This document shows, piece by piece, positions 53,720 to 64,000 of a stretch of 64,000 nt of DNA. Under the pieces are notes generated by a model. The model was not told where the DNA came from and did no database searches. It saw only the letters and a program-made list of their open reading frames with translations. The stretch is taken from positions 4,209,538-4,273,537 of the forward strand of contig NC_087084.1 in assembly GCF_026151205.1 (NCBI RefSeq), written 5' to 3'. A program made the translations under genes and the position numbers. This DNA comes from Bolinopsis microptera (taxonomy: Eukaryota; Ctenophora; Tentaculata; Lobata; Bolinopsidae). How positions within the stretch are numbered: the first letter of the stretch is position 1; each line of letters begins with the position of its first letter.

Positions 53720-53809
53720 GTCAAGTAAGTCAATATTAATAGTAATATTGCAAGTCTGTATATAATACTAATAGTAATATCGCAAGTATTTGATTTTGAT
53801 ACATTGGCA

Positions 53810-54420
53810 TTGCGCTGGCCAGCGCTGGCTAGCGCTGGCTAGCGCTGCATGGTTAGCGCTGGATAGCGCTGGCCAGCGCTAGCCAGCGCTAGCCAGCGCT
53901 GGTTAGCGCTGGTTAGCGCTGGTTAGCGCTGGATAGCGCTGGCCAGCGCTAGCTGACGAGTAATATCGCAAACATATCCGCAAACATATCGGCCGAATCT
54001 CTATTCTAATACTAATAGTAATATTGTAAGTATATAGTAATATCGCAAGTATTTGATTTTGATACATTGGCATTGCGCTGGTTAGCGCTGGTTAGCGCTG
54101 GATAGCGCTGGCCAGCGCTAGCTGACGAGTAATATCGCAAACATTTTGCGCTGGCTTTCGATGGCCAGCGCTAGTTGTCGCCATCCAGCGCTAGTTGTCG
54201 CTGGCCAGCGCTAGTTGTCGCTATCCAGCGCTAGTTATCGAACTGTTTTCTGCGATGGCCAGTTGCGCTGGCCATCGCAAACTATCGCGTGCGACAGTGT
54301 CGCATAGCCAGCGACAACTAGCGCTGGATTGCGCGACAACTAGCGCTGGATGGCGACAACTAGCGCTGGATAGCGCTAGTTATCGCTATCCAGCGCTAGT
54401 TGTCGCGTTTTGACTATCGC
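53810..54420. repeat. AGCGCT palindromic repeat arm, right
   Basis: Inverted counterpart of 49,328-49,930. It contains two direct copies of a block with gcaagtatttgattttgata followed by cattggcattgcgctgg (about 53,775 and 54,045), so the arm has grown by internal duplication. Confidence 0.93.
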
Positions 54421-54437
54421 AAAAGAACCGAAATAAT

Positions 54438-55322
54438 TACAATCATAATGATAAAAACATTGATGAAATGACAACAATTTCAAAAAACTAAACTGATATC
54501 CAAAATTATAATAATTGCACTAACAACAATGATTAAAATGGCTAAAAATGGATTTTAAGAAATGAAAAGATTCAAACCATCGTTAAAAATTAAAATAACA
54601 TTTTAAAATAACATTTTTTTAAATAATTTTTAACATTGATAATCGTATTAAAAAGTAATTTAATTTTAACCGTTTAATTTCCACACGTCCTCAACAAATA
54701 ATGACATAACCTGCAACACGATTATAAACTATCAACAAACTTTGATAATTTGTTGTGGTTTATTGGGGTTAGTAATTAGAATCACAAAATATTAAAAATT
54801 CTACATCAAGTAGAGAGTTACGTTTAAGGAGTTACACCGGGATTAATCAACTTAATATTCATTATAAACATTGCATTCTGGCATTCAGTGGTCACATTTA
54901 TAGCTGTCCACTTGTTATTTAAATACTTAGGAAAATGTTATAGCTTATATAAGCTAGGTAATTATTGGTTAACTGGTTACTTATAAAATAATCAAATATC
55001 AATACCAATGCCAACAAAACCTTAATTATGTTCGAAGCGATAAACAATCATCAAATTAAATTGTCATTTCAACATTCGACCAAGTCATTATTTTTCATGC
55101 CTAAAGGAAGAGCTCATAAGTAATATTAATAACCGCTGTATAAACATAATAACACGAATCACATTTGATTTTTATATTTATCATTTTGGTTCCACCTCTT
55201 GCTAAAACTGAATGAGTCGTTTATAATTATTTATAAAATCGTGATCAGGTTGTAAGATTTAGTTTTAAAACGTTGTTTAGATAAACAAGTAAAAGTTCAT
55301 TCTTATACTTTGGCTTCTGCAC
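54438..55322. other. Intergenic, nothing recognised
   Basis: AT-rich sequence downstream of TRPC gene C. No exon could be supported; it would include the 3' untranslated region of gene C. Confidence 0.4.
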
Positions 55323-58300
55323 CTAGCCATGTACTTTCGCGCCACTGTAATTATAAGCGCAAGGGCTCTGATTAGAGCAATACTTTCGCTGCGAGTGTCT
55401 TCTTCCCAGCATGTTGATCAGAAGGTACCTCATTTGGATTTCATGCTTCACCGGATCCGGGTCTTCTAGGTCCGGCTTTATAAACGCTGCCTCTACAACT
55501 ATCCCATCCGTCTCGTCGGCTACTATCTGTAAATAAATAAAGTGATAACTGTCAGTGTCTTGAAGGACTGAACGACAAATGTTCCAATGACGATAAAAGA
55601 AACATTTAAAAAATAAGTATTTTTCATTTTACGAGTGCATGAAGACATAACTACCGTATCGGTCATAATTTTCACGGACATTACTTTCACGCTGAAGACT
55701 TTTAATTTAACGGGTGATACTCGTAAAATATTTGTTCCAATTATATTGGGACCGTCGACGAGTCCAACTCAGCGCGCGTCCTGGTAGGTTATAAACCTAC
55801 AAGTACAATGAAGACCTTAGCGTGAATAATTAAGTCCGTGAAAATAATTTCTGTGGTATTTATAAGGTCCGTGAATAATAAAGTCCGGTAATTATTTCCA
55901 TTAATTTTAGTGTGTGTGTCCCTAAATATGCGTAGATATATGTGTAGCCGATTACTATATTAGTTTATTAGTATACTAGGACAAATATAATCTAAAACAC
56001 ACAATTAAATTTAGGTAAAAATCTGAAAATCATAACTTCCACGTTTCAAAATTGCCGTCCAATCTTCGTTATTTATATCATGATCATCCTTTTGCCATTA
56101 TCGAGATAAAAAATAAAAAATACGCTGCATTTTTACATAATAAAGCTCATTACCAAAAACGAAGTCTTTTTAAAAATCATCGTTTTATCTTCCAAAAGAT
56201 GAAATCGTTACAAGCTTTTAAATTAGTCAATTTGTAATTGTATACTTACGTGCCCTGAATTAACTTCAGTATCTCTAACGTCACTCTCCAAATCTAGCCC
56301 TTTTCCATATTGTAAGCTGGCATGTTTTTTATCCTTATCTGTAAATATTTTAAAATCAGCTAACCTAGCTAACAAAAAATAGCTGAGCCAAAACCATATG
56401 CCCATACTCCAATTTTTATGAACTTAATATGATAGTTTTCAGCCCAAATAAGCTAACGTAAATAAATATTGTATTTATATTTTCTTCTCGAAAAATCGTA
56501 ATAAGCAATATTTATCTTAGATTAAAACCGAAATGTGGACCAAACAATAACATACATCGCACAGATTATAAAATATATAGTGGTTGATTATTATCATGTC
56601 TTAACTACTTTTATTTAGATTTGTTTCTAAACTTGTATTTATTTGTTACCGTTTGTACGCCACTTTGCATAACTGTTATATGCCCTACATGCCAAACACA
56701 AGGGGATCACTATTAAACTGAATGGGAATAGCCATGGAATACCTTCTTTGTACTCCTGAGAAGACATCCTATATCAAAATAATATAGGAAAGATTCTAGT
56801 TGTATTTTTGGAAGCTGATAAATCTATAAATGATTATAATTTGGTTTATCTTCATGATTTATTTTAGATAAGTTTAGACTTGAACTGCTCAACGTTTCCG
56901 AATATGTTATTCATCATGTTTTCATTTCAGGTTTTTAACTTACCGAGAATAATGCACTTCTGGAGAACTTCCACTCCATATCGACGTTTTCTTGTATCTG
57001 TTGGTACCTGTCAAATTTTAAATTCAGGACAATTATTTTGACACAATACCTTACTTAATTTTCTTTCATAATTCAAACATGTTACCAAGAATTAAAAATA
57101 AAGCTTTATTCTTTAATGATAATCCTTATTAATAACTCACGTGTTGTTGAGCATAGCAATGAGCATGTTTAGTATGATAACTGTTCCGATTATAGAGTGG
57201 ACGAGAACTAGAACAAGTATTATCCGGTAGGTTACTACGTGCGAATGTAATAGACCCTGATATAAATGTAATAAGAATTTACTCTATTTATTTAACTATT
57301 TATTAACAAAAAGATGTAGTTATGCAATAAGAATTTATTTTTGGCTGATAATAGTATTATATCTTTATACGATCGATAAGAATTTCATCTTTGAATGTAA
57401 AGTTAATAATAGTAAAATATGTAAAATTAAAAATAAAACCTACGTCATACTGAAAGATGTCAAAGAGAGACCAAGTAACGGTGATCAATGTTTCACTAAA
57501 AGTTTTGAACTGCTCGAACATATTGTCTCCGCTCTCCTCCGTGGAGTTTGATGTGGAATTAAAATCAATCCATACGTTTCTATAACAGCTAGCCACGCTG
57601 TAGATCGCACAGACAAAGCCTGTTGATAAATTAGTTTTAATTATTGATTATATTGTTTTCAAAGGCTCTTCACTCTTGATATAAAGTCAAAGTTACTCGT
57701 AAGGCAAAACCATGATTTAACACATAATTATTGCGATTCCTACTAATTAATGCATTAATTAATCAAAACATAGCATTTACTTACCCATCACGATTATGAC
57801 AAGGATAACTGATAGTTTGAAGACATCATAAAACATCCGCCTCACTGCAAGCTGTAAGGGTCCTATGAGACACGTAGCACCCAGAAAGTTCATGACACGG
57901 AAGAATACGAAAACTTGTGTTATGCCTGAAACGTTATTGATCTGAGTCAATAACCAAACATAACAAATTAAAAACATTGATATTTTCTAGGGTATTACCA
58001 AAGTTTGCCCAAGAATTGCCGAAAATGGATAAAACTATAAAAAGGCCAATAGTCACTGTTTTAGTTTACTTTGGAGCCATTTTTGGTTAATTTACGATCT
58101 GAAAATATATCCTGAGCAACAGAATCATTATAGTCCATAAACTACCTGCAAGATCATATGAAATTGACATATACTCACTGTAAATGTAAATAGCATTAGT
58201 GAAAGTATTTTTGAACTCTTCTGCCGAGTTTTCAATGTCCACATTGTTAGACATTGCTCGGATGCCGTAAATCCTGAGTCCACAACCTAAAGTCAGTAAA

Positions 58301-60003
58301 GCACATATGGACACATCAATATAGTTCCAAAAGTTGGAACGATACTTCTTGACTCCTATTGAGAAGCACTGGTAGAACTCTGTAAGGACTCTAGATAAAA
58401 TACTCAACCAAAGTAGCAGCTCAGGCAGAGCAATCTTTGTGCTCCTTTTTAATATATCAACTTCATTACTTGTGGCATTATCTTTATCTTTGGCAGCTTT
58501 GAACTTTTGTGGAACTGAGCTAGCCACATACACCAAAAGAACCAAAAGCATTGCAAGATTGAATGCATCGCAGAGGAATGAATAGAAAGGTGTTTTCAAC
58601 GTCCGGACACAGTAATACAATGAGCTGTACTTGTATATCCAAGGTCTAGGGGGAATTTGGTCTTCACCTTCATTAGCAGTATAATGTATGTAACCTTTTG
58701 GAACCAGGACTATAAGGCTTAATGAATGTATGCAACACCAGAACGCTGCATACACCCCTTTCAAAATAAGCAAAATCATTTTGCAGTACGTCTTGCAGTC
58801 TTGGCTACCATAAAATTCTTCGAGGATTATTTCTTGACAGAAAGGGTGCGACAGGAACAATTTTTCTTTTGTCTCTAACGCGTTCTCGATGTGGTTAGAT
58901 CTATAAAGCAGTCGTCTTGCCTCCCAATGTGTTTGGCAGTTGTCCAAGAAATCGTATGCAAATTTTCTCCCTGTCTCAATTAAGTTGATGCAATGGGTGG
59001 TATATTCTACGATTATTTCTTTGATCATCGTGAGTTTGTAATTTACATAATGAGCAGTTTCAATTGGATCTTTGGTAAGCATCAAAAATTCAGGTTGGAT
59101 AAGGGCTGTAAGGGACATCATTGCGGTGCGAGTTTCTTTCCTGGGATTTTCAAAAGTACCACACAGAGTATCCACTGCCTGCTTGATGTCTGCTCCATGA
59201 CGTAGTAGTTGCCGGAGAATATTCTCATTATCAGTATTAGTAGCAGTAGATTTTACCTTTAAACTCACGGATCGGGCTACATAGACTAAAGGACAATCCT
59301 TGTTATTATCCACTTGGTTCGGATTGGCCCCATATTTCAGGAGCATCATTGTCATATTGTTTCTGGAGGACCCCATTTTACATGACAGAAGGAGAGGGCA
59401 ATTACCGAAATGATCACGAGCGTTTACCAGATTTATTTCCGAGTGATATTTCCTTTTGCATCCAAATCTTGATACAATTTTTACTGGATTGCAGTATTTT
59501 TCAAGAAAAGATTCCATCTCAATATCACTCCCCATTTGGATGATGAGAAATAACTTTTGCAGGCTTTCAAATGTTTCTAAATCAGTTAGGGTATCAGTTC
59601 TGTCTTCTCGTGCCTCTATTTCTTTCTTTAGCCAAGCACAGCATCCATTGTTCTTTTTACTTGATCCTATTTGCATTTCATCTACATTCTGCATTTCAAA
59701 AACTTCATGAGTAACTGCAAGGCAAGTTACAGTTTCCTCGTCTAAAGAATTTTTCCGGGAATAAGACCTTTTTGTTTCGTAATTCCGCAGCACCTGTTGC
59801 ACCTTTTGGCGATATTCGTTATCGAAAGAGTTTTTTCTATCATTTTCGTGAAGTATAGGTAATCCCAGAGGGATAGGAATCCCATCTGGTCTAATTTGGC
59901 TGAAATCGCCGGTATCTTTATTCTCAGATTCATCTAAATCTTCATCAGTACTCGCAGCTCGTTGGAAGTTCATTTTTTCTTGTCGTCTTGATCCATCATT
60001 CAA
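55323..60003 (-). CDS. TRPC-like cation channel, gene C
   Basis: Exons on the - strand: 60003-58179, 57925-57785, 57619-57444, 57256-57141, 57007-56944, 56755-56650, 56338-56250 and 55526-55323. Signals and phases agree throughout, giving 906 residues. Intron positions match genes A and B, so all three share one ancestor. N-terminus with IPIPLGLPI (42-50), no proline-rich block, ankyrin repeats almost identical to gene A, then a more diverged S1-S4. The pore exon is 39 nt longer than in A/B, adding a turret with NSTSNSTEESGDN (possible N-glycosylation sites). The pore is TWSLFDIFQYD, S6 ILNMLIAMLNNT and the TRP helix MEWKFSRSALFS. The tail is EIQMRYLLINMLGRR plus an extra Cys-containing end (YCSNQSPCAYNYSG). 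The sharp contrast between near-identical ankyrin exon sequence and diverged membrane part suggests gene conversion. Confidence 0.88.
55707..55803. repeat. Dispersed hairpin-ended motif, copy 3
   Basis: Best-preserved copy: ttaacgggtgatactcgtaa, gtcgacgagtccaactcag, gtaggttataaacctac. It lies in the last intron of TRPC gene C. Confidence 0.7.
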
Positions 60004-60764
60004 GAAATTAGACTATCAGAGTTAATCATATGATAATGATGCAAAATATTCGCTGTTGGTTTGTCGGGATATAACTATGTATAACTACATATATTTTTAT
60101 ATAATAAGCAGTAAACATATAATAAGCAGTACATGCACAGATATATAATAATTTTTCATTTGCAGTAAGTGCAGTGATCGACTGAAAAGTAGCCAAGAAT
60201 TGTAATTGAATAAATAGTTATCTTACTATATATAAAGCAAGACAATATGGTTATATCTGTCGCCATCTTAGGGGGGCACCAAATGGTCGTTTGAATGTGG
60301 GACAATTTAAAAAAACTTAAATGAGGTACTAGTATAACTAGCAAAACTGCGTATCCTCCTTTACCGGCGTATCCTCTAAAATCGCCTAATTTGTTCAACA
60401 GGGGGGCTTTTCGGCGGGGGGGGGGGGGGGGGGGGGGGGGGCGCCAACAGGCAACATTACGCCACTGACTTTAGGGCCCGAAATTTGAACCCCCAAGTGG
60501 AGTCAAAATCATAAAATGAATAAATATTAGTTTATCTTGACACCACTTTAGTGTAAGATGGGTTCATGCTAGTAGTACTAGTAGCTTTAATGCCCATGCC
60601 CCGCAATTTAATACTAAAAATTAAATCACATCTTTAGTCTAGAGAAATAGTTGAATTAAATTGTTTCCACTGCGAACTTATTATTATGTCCAGGATATGA
60701 GTACATTTAAATTTCCGTCAAATTCAATTTCTGTAAATAGAGATTTATATCATATGATCAATAC
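60004..60764. other. Upstream flank of TRPC gene C, with a 26-nt G run
   Basis: The stretch has no exon I can support. At 60,416-60,441 there are 26 consecutive G residues next to ggggggc and gcgccaac; this may be a true G tract or a sequencing/assembly artefact. The phrase tatcttactatatataaagc at about 60,221 also occurs at about 47,908 and marks another dispersed repeat. Confidence 0.5.
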
Positions 60765-61040
60765 GCTAGATTTCCATTCACTATAAGTATAACTATAAGT
60801 ATAAGCTCTAATCTAAATCAGCTCACTTCATAATAATAATATTGATAAATTATGCTTTAAATACGGGAAACACTTGAAATTCAATTCGATTGCCGTAGAA
60901 CTTAACTTGTATCTGTAATTCAAGAAATTGTAATCAAAAGTAAACTATACTCATGTTTTATACACATCAGTACACTACGTGTGCCACGTACAAATTGGGC
61001 TTATTACCTAATACTATACATTACATAGTAACATAGTATC
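60765..61040. mobile_element. Dispersed repeat copy 3 (5' part only)
   Basis: From acgctagatttccattcact to acctaatactatacattaca it matches copies at 12,937 and 28,889 in order, including the segment missing from copy 1. The GC-rich 3' half is absent. Confidence 0.65.
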
Positions 61041-61577
61041 AGTTCAGAGTTCAGAGGTTGCTTGAAATAGCTAGAATTAGAATGAACTGGTGGTAGCTGG
61101 GTGGTGCTGGCATGGAGGTAGCAGAACGTAGCTACATGAGGTTGCATTGGAGTTTGTTATTTTAATGGCCAAAGAGTGCCGGAAATAAACATAAAGTAAT
61201 TTAAGATTACACTTGAGGGGCAGTGCAAAACACGGTTGAGTCAGGGACACAGAGCTGCAGTGATTTCTGAACTCCAACTTAAAATATTGGTGATTTTAGT
61301 TTTTCCCAATAACAAATTAACTTTATTTGGTAATTAGCTAATTGGTAATTATCCAATTAGGTGATTGTTCAAGGTCAACATTTTTCTAATAAACGTTTTT
61401 CTCCTTGATAAGATGAAAATCCTCAATTAATTTGCAACCTTCTACGACGTTCACAACAAAAGATATTTGGCAAAACCAGAAAGGTGATAAAAAGGTAGTA
61501 AAAAGTGGAAAAGAGTGGTGTTGCCGCGAGATTAAAAAATTGGCGACAAGTCTAATTAAATTATGTTCGTAGGGGTC

Positions 61578-61775
61578 CTAATTACCATATTCAGTTGATA
61601 TTGATAAATCCTTATTGCCATCCAAATCCAACGAACTGACACTCTTTCCCTGACTATATAAAACTAACAATATGGAAAAATAGCTTAACCATAATAAAAT
61701 TATAAAGATTACAGTATTAAGCTTATAAGGAGGAACAAACCGGGGCCCCTCCACGGGCTGAAGAGTAAGGCTCAT
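61578..61775 (-). CDS. Candidate small membrane protein or 3' exon
   Basis: 65 codons beginning MSLTLQPVEGPRFVPPYKL, then a strongly hydrophobic segment (FIILLWLSYFSILLVLY), then a polar tail ending STEYGN and a stop. Base composition at its start is richer in GC than the surroundings (cggggcccctccacggg). Upstream the frame stays open to 61,928, and an acceptor-like acacttag lies just before. No family recognised. It could be chance. Confidence 0.25.
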   Translation of the reverse strand: MSLTLQPVEGPRFVPPYKLNTVIFIILLWLSYFSILLVLYSQGKSVSSLDLDGNKDLSISTEYGN

Positions 61776-62248
61776 GGTAGTCGGGTGCCGCTTACACTTA
61801 CTAAGTGTTTGTAGTAAAGTAACTAATTCTAATTCTAGTATTAACTGTATAACTATTTTTTTTAAATTGAAATCTTTCAAATCGATCAATTTAATTACAT
61901 ACAAATTTACACAATGAATGAACAACATTAAATATTGTCAAAAGTATAAGACTCCGATAAAATAAGATTTTCTAGGACAAAATGTATGTAATCAAAGGAC
62001 CTGAGGGTCACCAAAACACAGATGTTGAGAGCAAAAAGCACCTCCTGCACAAGTATGGGCCCACGAAAATCTTGAATTTTAAATAGAATTTCAAATATAA
62101 TCACACAAAAATATCAAAAGCAATCAAATCATATAATAAAGTGAAATCCATGATGTGATGATATGCACTAAAATGAGAAATGAGAAATACAGACAGCAGG
62201 GATTTAAGCTCTTATGAACATAATGTTATAGCTTTTAGGTAAACTGCC

Positions 62249-62382
62249 TCACATCTCTGTCTCAAGGGAATAATCTAGATCATAATCAAAGTCCTCCAGC
62301 AGAATTTTATCCCACATGTAGGAGGTCAATTTGCTTTTGAACTCAGAAATAGTCTCTATCTCACGTATAGCTATAGTATCTT
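62249..62382 (-). CDS. Candidate terminal exon of an unidentified gene
   Basis: After an acceptor-like actag at about 62,383, the - strand reads EDTIAIREIETISEFKSKLT and SYMWDKILLEDFDYDLDYS, ending in TGA at 62,249. The acidic, aromatic composition is protein-like and unlike random AT-rich DNA. Upstream exons would be at higher coordinates, perhaps outside the window. No family assigned. Confidence 0.35.
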
Positions 62383-62399
62383 CTAGTTTCAGTTATTTC

Positions 62400-64000
62400 A
62401 AATTAATTGTATACGGTAGTACATAGTAATATGTGTCACTATCAGCTAAGCTAGAAGAACTTTCGGTACTAATATTATATTTTAAGATTTAAAGAAATAT
62501 TATTTTCAAAATATCCAATAGTTTAGAAGTTATAGGCATTTTATGCAAGACATATTATATTTCTCGTCAATTTTACACACTTGGAATGCATAAGAGGCCC
62601 ACATACAGCTCGACCTAATCGTGCTGCACGATGAATTCATATTATTCACACTTAGAGGCAACATTTGGTACCTAGCTAAAAATCGGAGACAAAAAATTGT
62701 GTGCCAACTTATTACTATACACACTTATTACATAAACTATTGAAAAAAGTACTGAAGTAGAATGATGATAAAAACATCGTTCTTGTTGCAATTCTTCATG
62801 TATTTATTATACTCTTACACAGAAATCGTATCATTAGTAGCAAACCATGAATGGAAAACGTAACGTTTTATTTGTGGTACTGGTAAATAAGTGTAATATG
62901 ATCTTACTGGGTGGCGCTCAGCCTTTCCACTTCCAATCCGCTGAATCTCTTATTCTATTTTATGAACATAATAGCTTGGCGGGTCCGATCCCCAATCAAA
63001 ATATATTCTTGCATAAGGACATTGTATCACCAATAAAGCAATAAGTCGCGAACACTGAGCGCTATAAAAGATATAAGAAGAGTAGATCAGTTTCATGTTA
63101 AAATGGTTAATTGCGAAGAATTAACTTATTTCTTAAAACTAAAATGAACTATTTACACTAACTTTCGCTACTTTCAGTAAGTGTAACTCAATTCATATAT
63201 TAATATGGTAAAATGACGGATACTCCAGCCTGGCAGTCAAATATGATGTGAGCCAATATAATACCGCATTTATATTTATGTGTCCCTTATAATTATAATG
63301 ATAAACATTGTGTTATTAAAGTTAAAATGCTCCCTATAATGTTTTAAAGTCTTTATTAAAATATTATAAAACGTTAAATTGTGCAAGCTCGAGACAAGTG
63401 AGACAATTTCATAAACCAGAAACTAGAAAGCAATCAAACCACTCAATACAATAAATTCCAGGCTTTTCACTGAAAACATAAAATAGCTCTTCTGCTTAAG
63501 AGTAAATATATCCTAGTACTAAAAATAACAGTCAGAAGAATTTAGCCTTAGTTAGAAAAAAAAAGATTACATTAATAATCAAGCAGCCAAGAAAATATAT
63601 GTAAAAGCGTAATAATAAAATATATTGTATAACTAATCAGTGAGAAATCACAAAATACCAACAACAAAAAGAAATAAACGATAGAAAATAAACAATCAAA
63701 TTTTAAATAAAAAATAGTCATATATTGGACAGTAATTGGATTGTCATGCTGTAACAAGAATTGTTATTATGTATAATAATCTCAAAATTGGACGTACAAT
63801 ATTACTTTAATTGACGACGAGTGGGTTATACGGGTTCCTGCTAGTTCCTATAATGCGATAAATCCCTGTGTCAAAATGTCCTTGATTAAAAAAGTTATAT
63901 AATATGTGAATTCTGGTGGGGAGGTGAAGCATTTTTTGTGACACATGGCAGCGATTTTAGGGTTTGAATAGTCGATTCTCGATAGTCGATTCTGATTGTT
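62400..64000. other. Right flank, one dispersed repeat, no supported gene
   Basis: AT-rich. At about 62,905-62,975, tactgggtggcgctcagcct followed by ccgctgaatctcttattcta is a third copy of the repeat seen at 50,094-50,170 and, split by the hAT-like element, at 44,950 and 46,176. No exon or RNA gene was found. Confidence 0.45.

Larger units (their letters stand above)
50175..53745 (+). mobile_element. RTE-like non-LTR retrotransposon inside the AGCGCT unit
   Basis: One long intact ORF (50,798-53,719) with a 5' leader of about 600 bp and a short 3' tail (aagtcaagtaagtcaatatt). The same flanking sequence (ccgaatctctattctaatac, agtaatatt) occurs left at about 50,138-50,175 and right at about 53,988-54,030. 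The LINE therefore interrupts internal repeats of the host element. A clean target duplication could not be fixed because the target is rich in aatatt. Confidence 0.75.
49248..54429. mobile_element. Transposon-like unit with AGCGCT-rich long inverted arms and 8-bp target duplication
   Basis: Both termini begin ggttcttttgcgatagtcaa and match perfectly in inverted orientation for 38 bp. Flanks are a perfect 8-bp duplication GAAATAAT (49,240-49,247 and 54,430-54,437). The inverted homology continues for several hundred bases: gtttgcgatggccagcgcaa at about 49,597 matches, inverted, a segment at about 54,250-54,290. The arms are packed with agcgct palindromes joined by gttgtcg/gataac. No transposase frame was found; the interior is an RTE-like LINE (about 50,175-53,745). 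An 8-bp duplication suits hAT, P or MULE-type transposases, but the termini do not clearly match any of these. Confidence 0.8.

Noticed and set aside
55755-55775. Hammerhead ribozyme core in gtcgacgagtcc
   Set aside because: The invariant ctgangа-type box and a gaaa box are not both present on either strand.
56052-56237. 61-codon + strand ORF
   Set aside because: AT-rich, in an intron of TRPC gene C, with no domain and no context.

Overview
The window is nuclear DNA from an animal. It is AT-rich and has GT-AG introns, CR1-like and RTE-like LINEs, pogo-like and hAT-like DNA transposons, and very large intronic satellites. The host genes I could assemble exon by exon are a plexin-domain-containing (PLXDC/TEM7-like) membrane protein on the + strand and three TRPC-like cation channel genes on the - strand. 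An invertebrate, possibly a cnidarian or another early-branching animal, fits best, but the phylum is inference.

Layout. 1-0.5 kb: one ankyrin-type exon of a - strand gene that leaves the window. 2.97-48.55 kb: the PLXDC-like gene. It has a signal-peptide exon (tentative), beta-propeller-like exons at 9.7 (tentative), 11.6, 12.0, 40.8 and 41.1 kb, a PSI exon pair at 42.0 and 44.3 kb, a Cys-rich exon at 46.5 kb, a transmembrane exon at 47.8 kb and a stop at 48,546. A 6-kb array of a 32-bp satellite and a 1.7-kb array of a 33-bp minisatellite lie in its 5' introns. Its 28.7-kb central intron holds two TRPC-like genes, A (12.5-17.4 kb) and B (31.7-36.6 kb), on the opposite strand. A and B are a tandem segmental duplication, so one copy works as a dated control for the other. 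Gene A carries a TA-flanked pogo-like element with a full-length CR1-like LINE nested in it, and B has the exact empty site. B carries a foldback insertion that A lacks, and A shows C-terminal decay. A broken pogo transposase fills the spacer between them. A third, more diverged TRPC gene, C (55.3-60.0 kb), lies beyond the PLXDC gene.

49.25-54.43 kb is a transposon-like unit. It has 38-bp perfect terminal inverted repeats, an 8-bp target duplication and long arms of AGCGCT-type palindromic repeats, and it encloses an intact RTE-like LINE. A second 8-bp-TSD element (44.97-46.18 kb, hAT-like) sits in an intron of the PLXDC gene.

Function. The three channels keep the TRPC plan: ankyrin repeats, a TRP_2-like linker, S1-S6, and an EWK-containing TRP helix. 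All three replace the glycine of the usual Phe-Gly-Leu pore filter with aspartate, and share an N-terminal IPIPLGLPI motif. The PLXDC-like protein would be a single-pass surface receptor. Several of its exon boundaries carry tandem arrays, and one array copies a splice acceptor in frame six times. No rRNA, tRNA or CRISPR array was seen.
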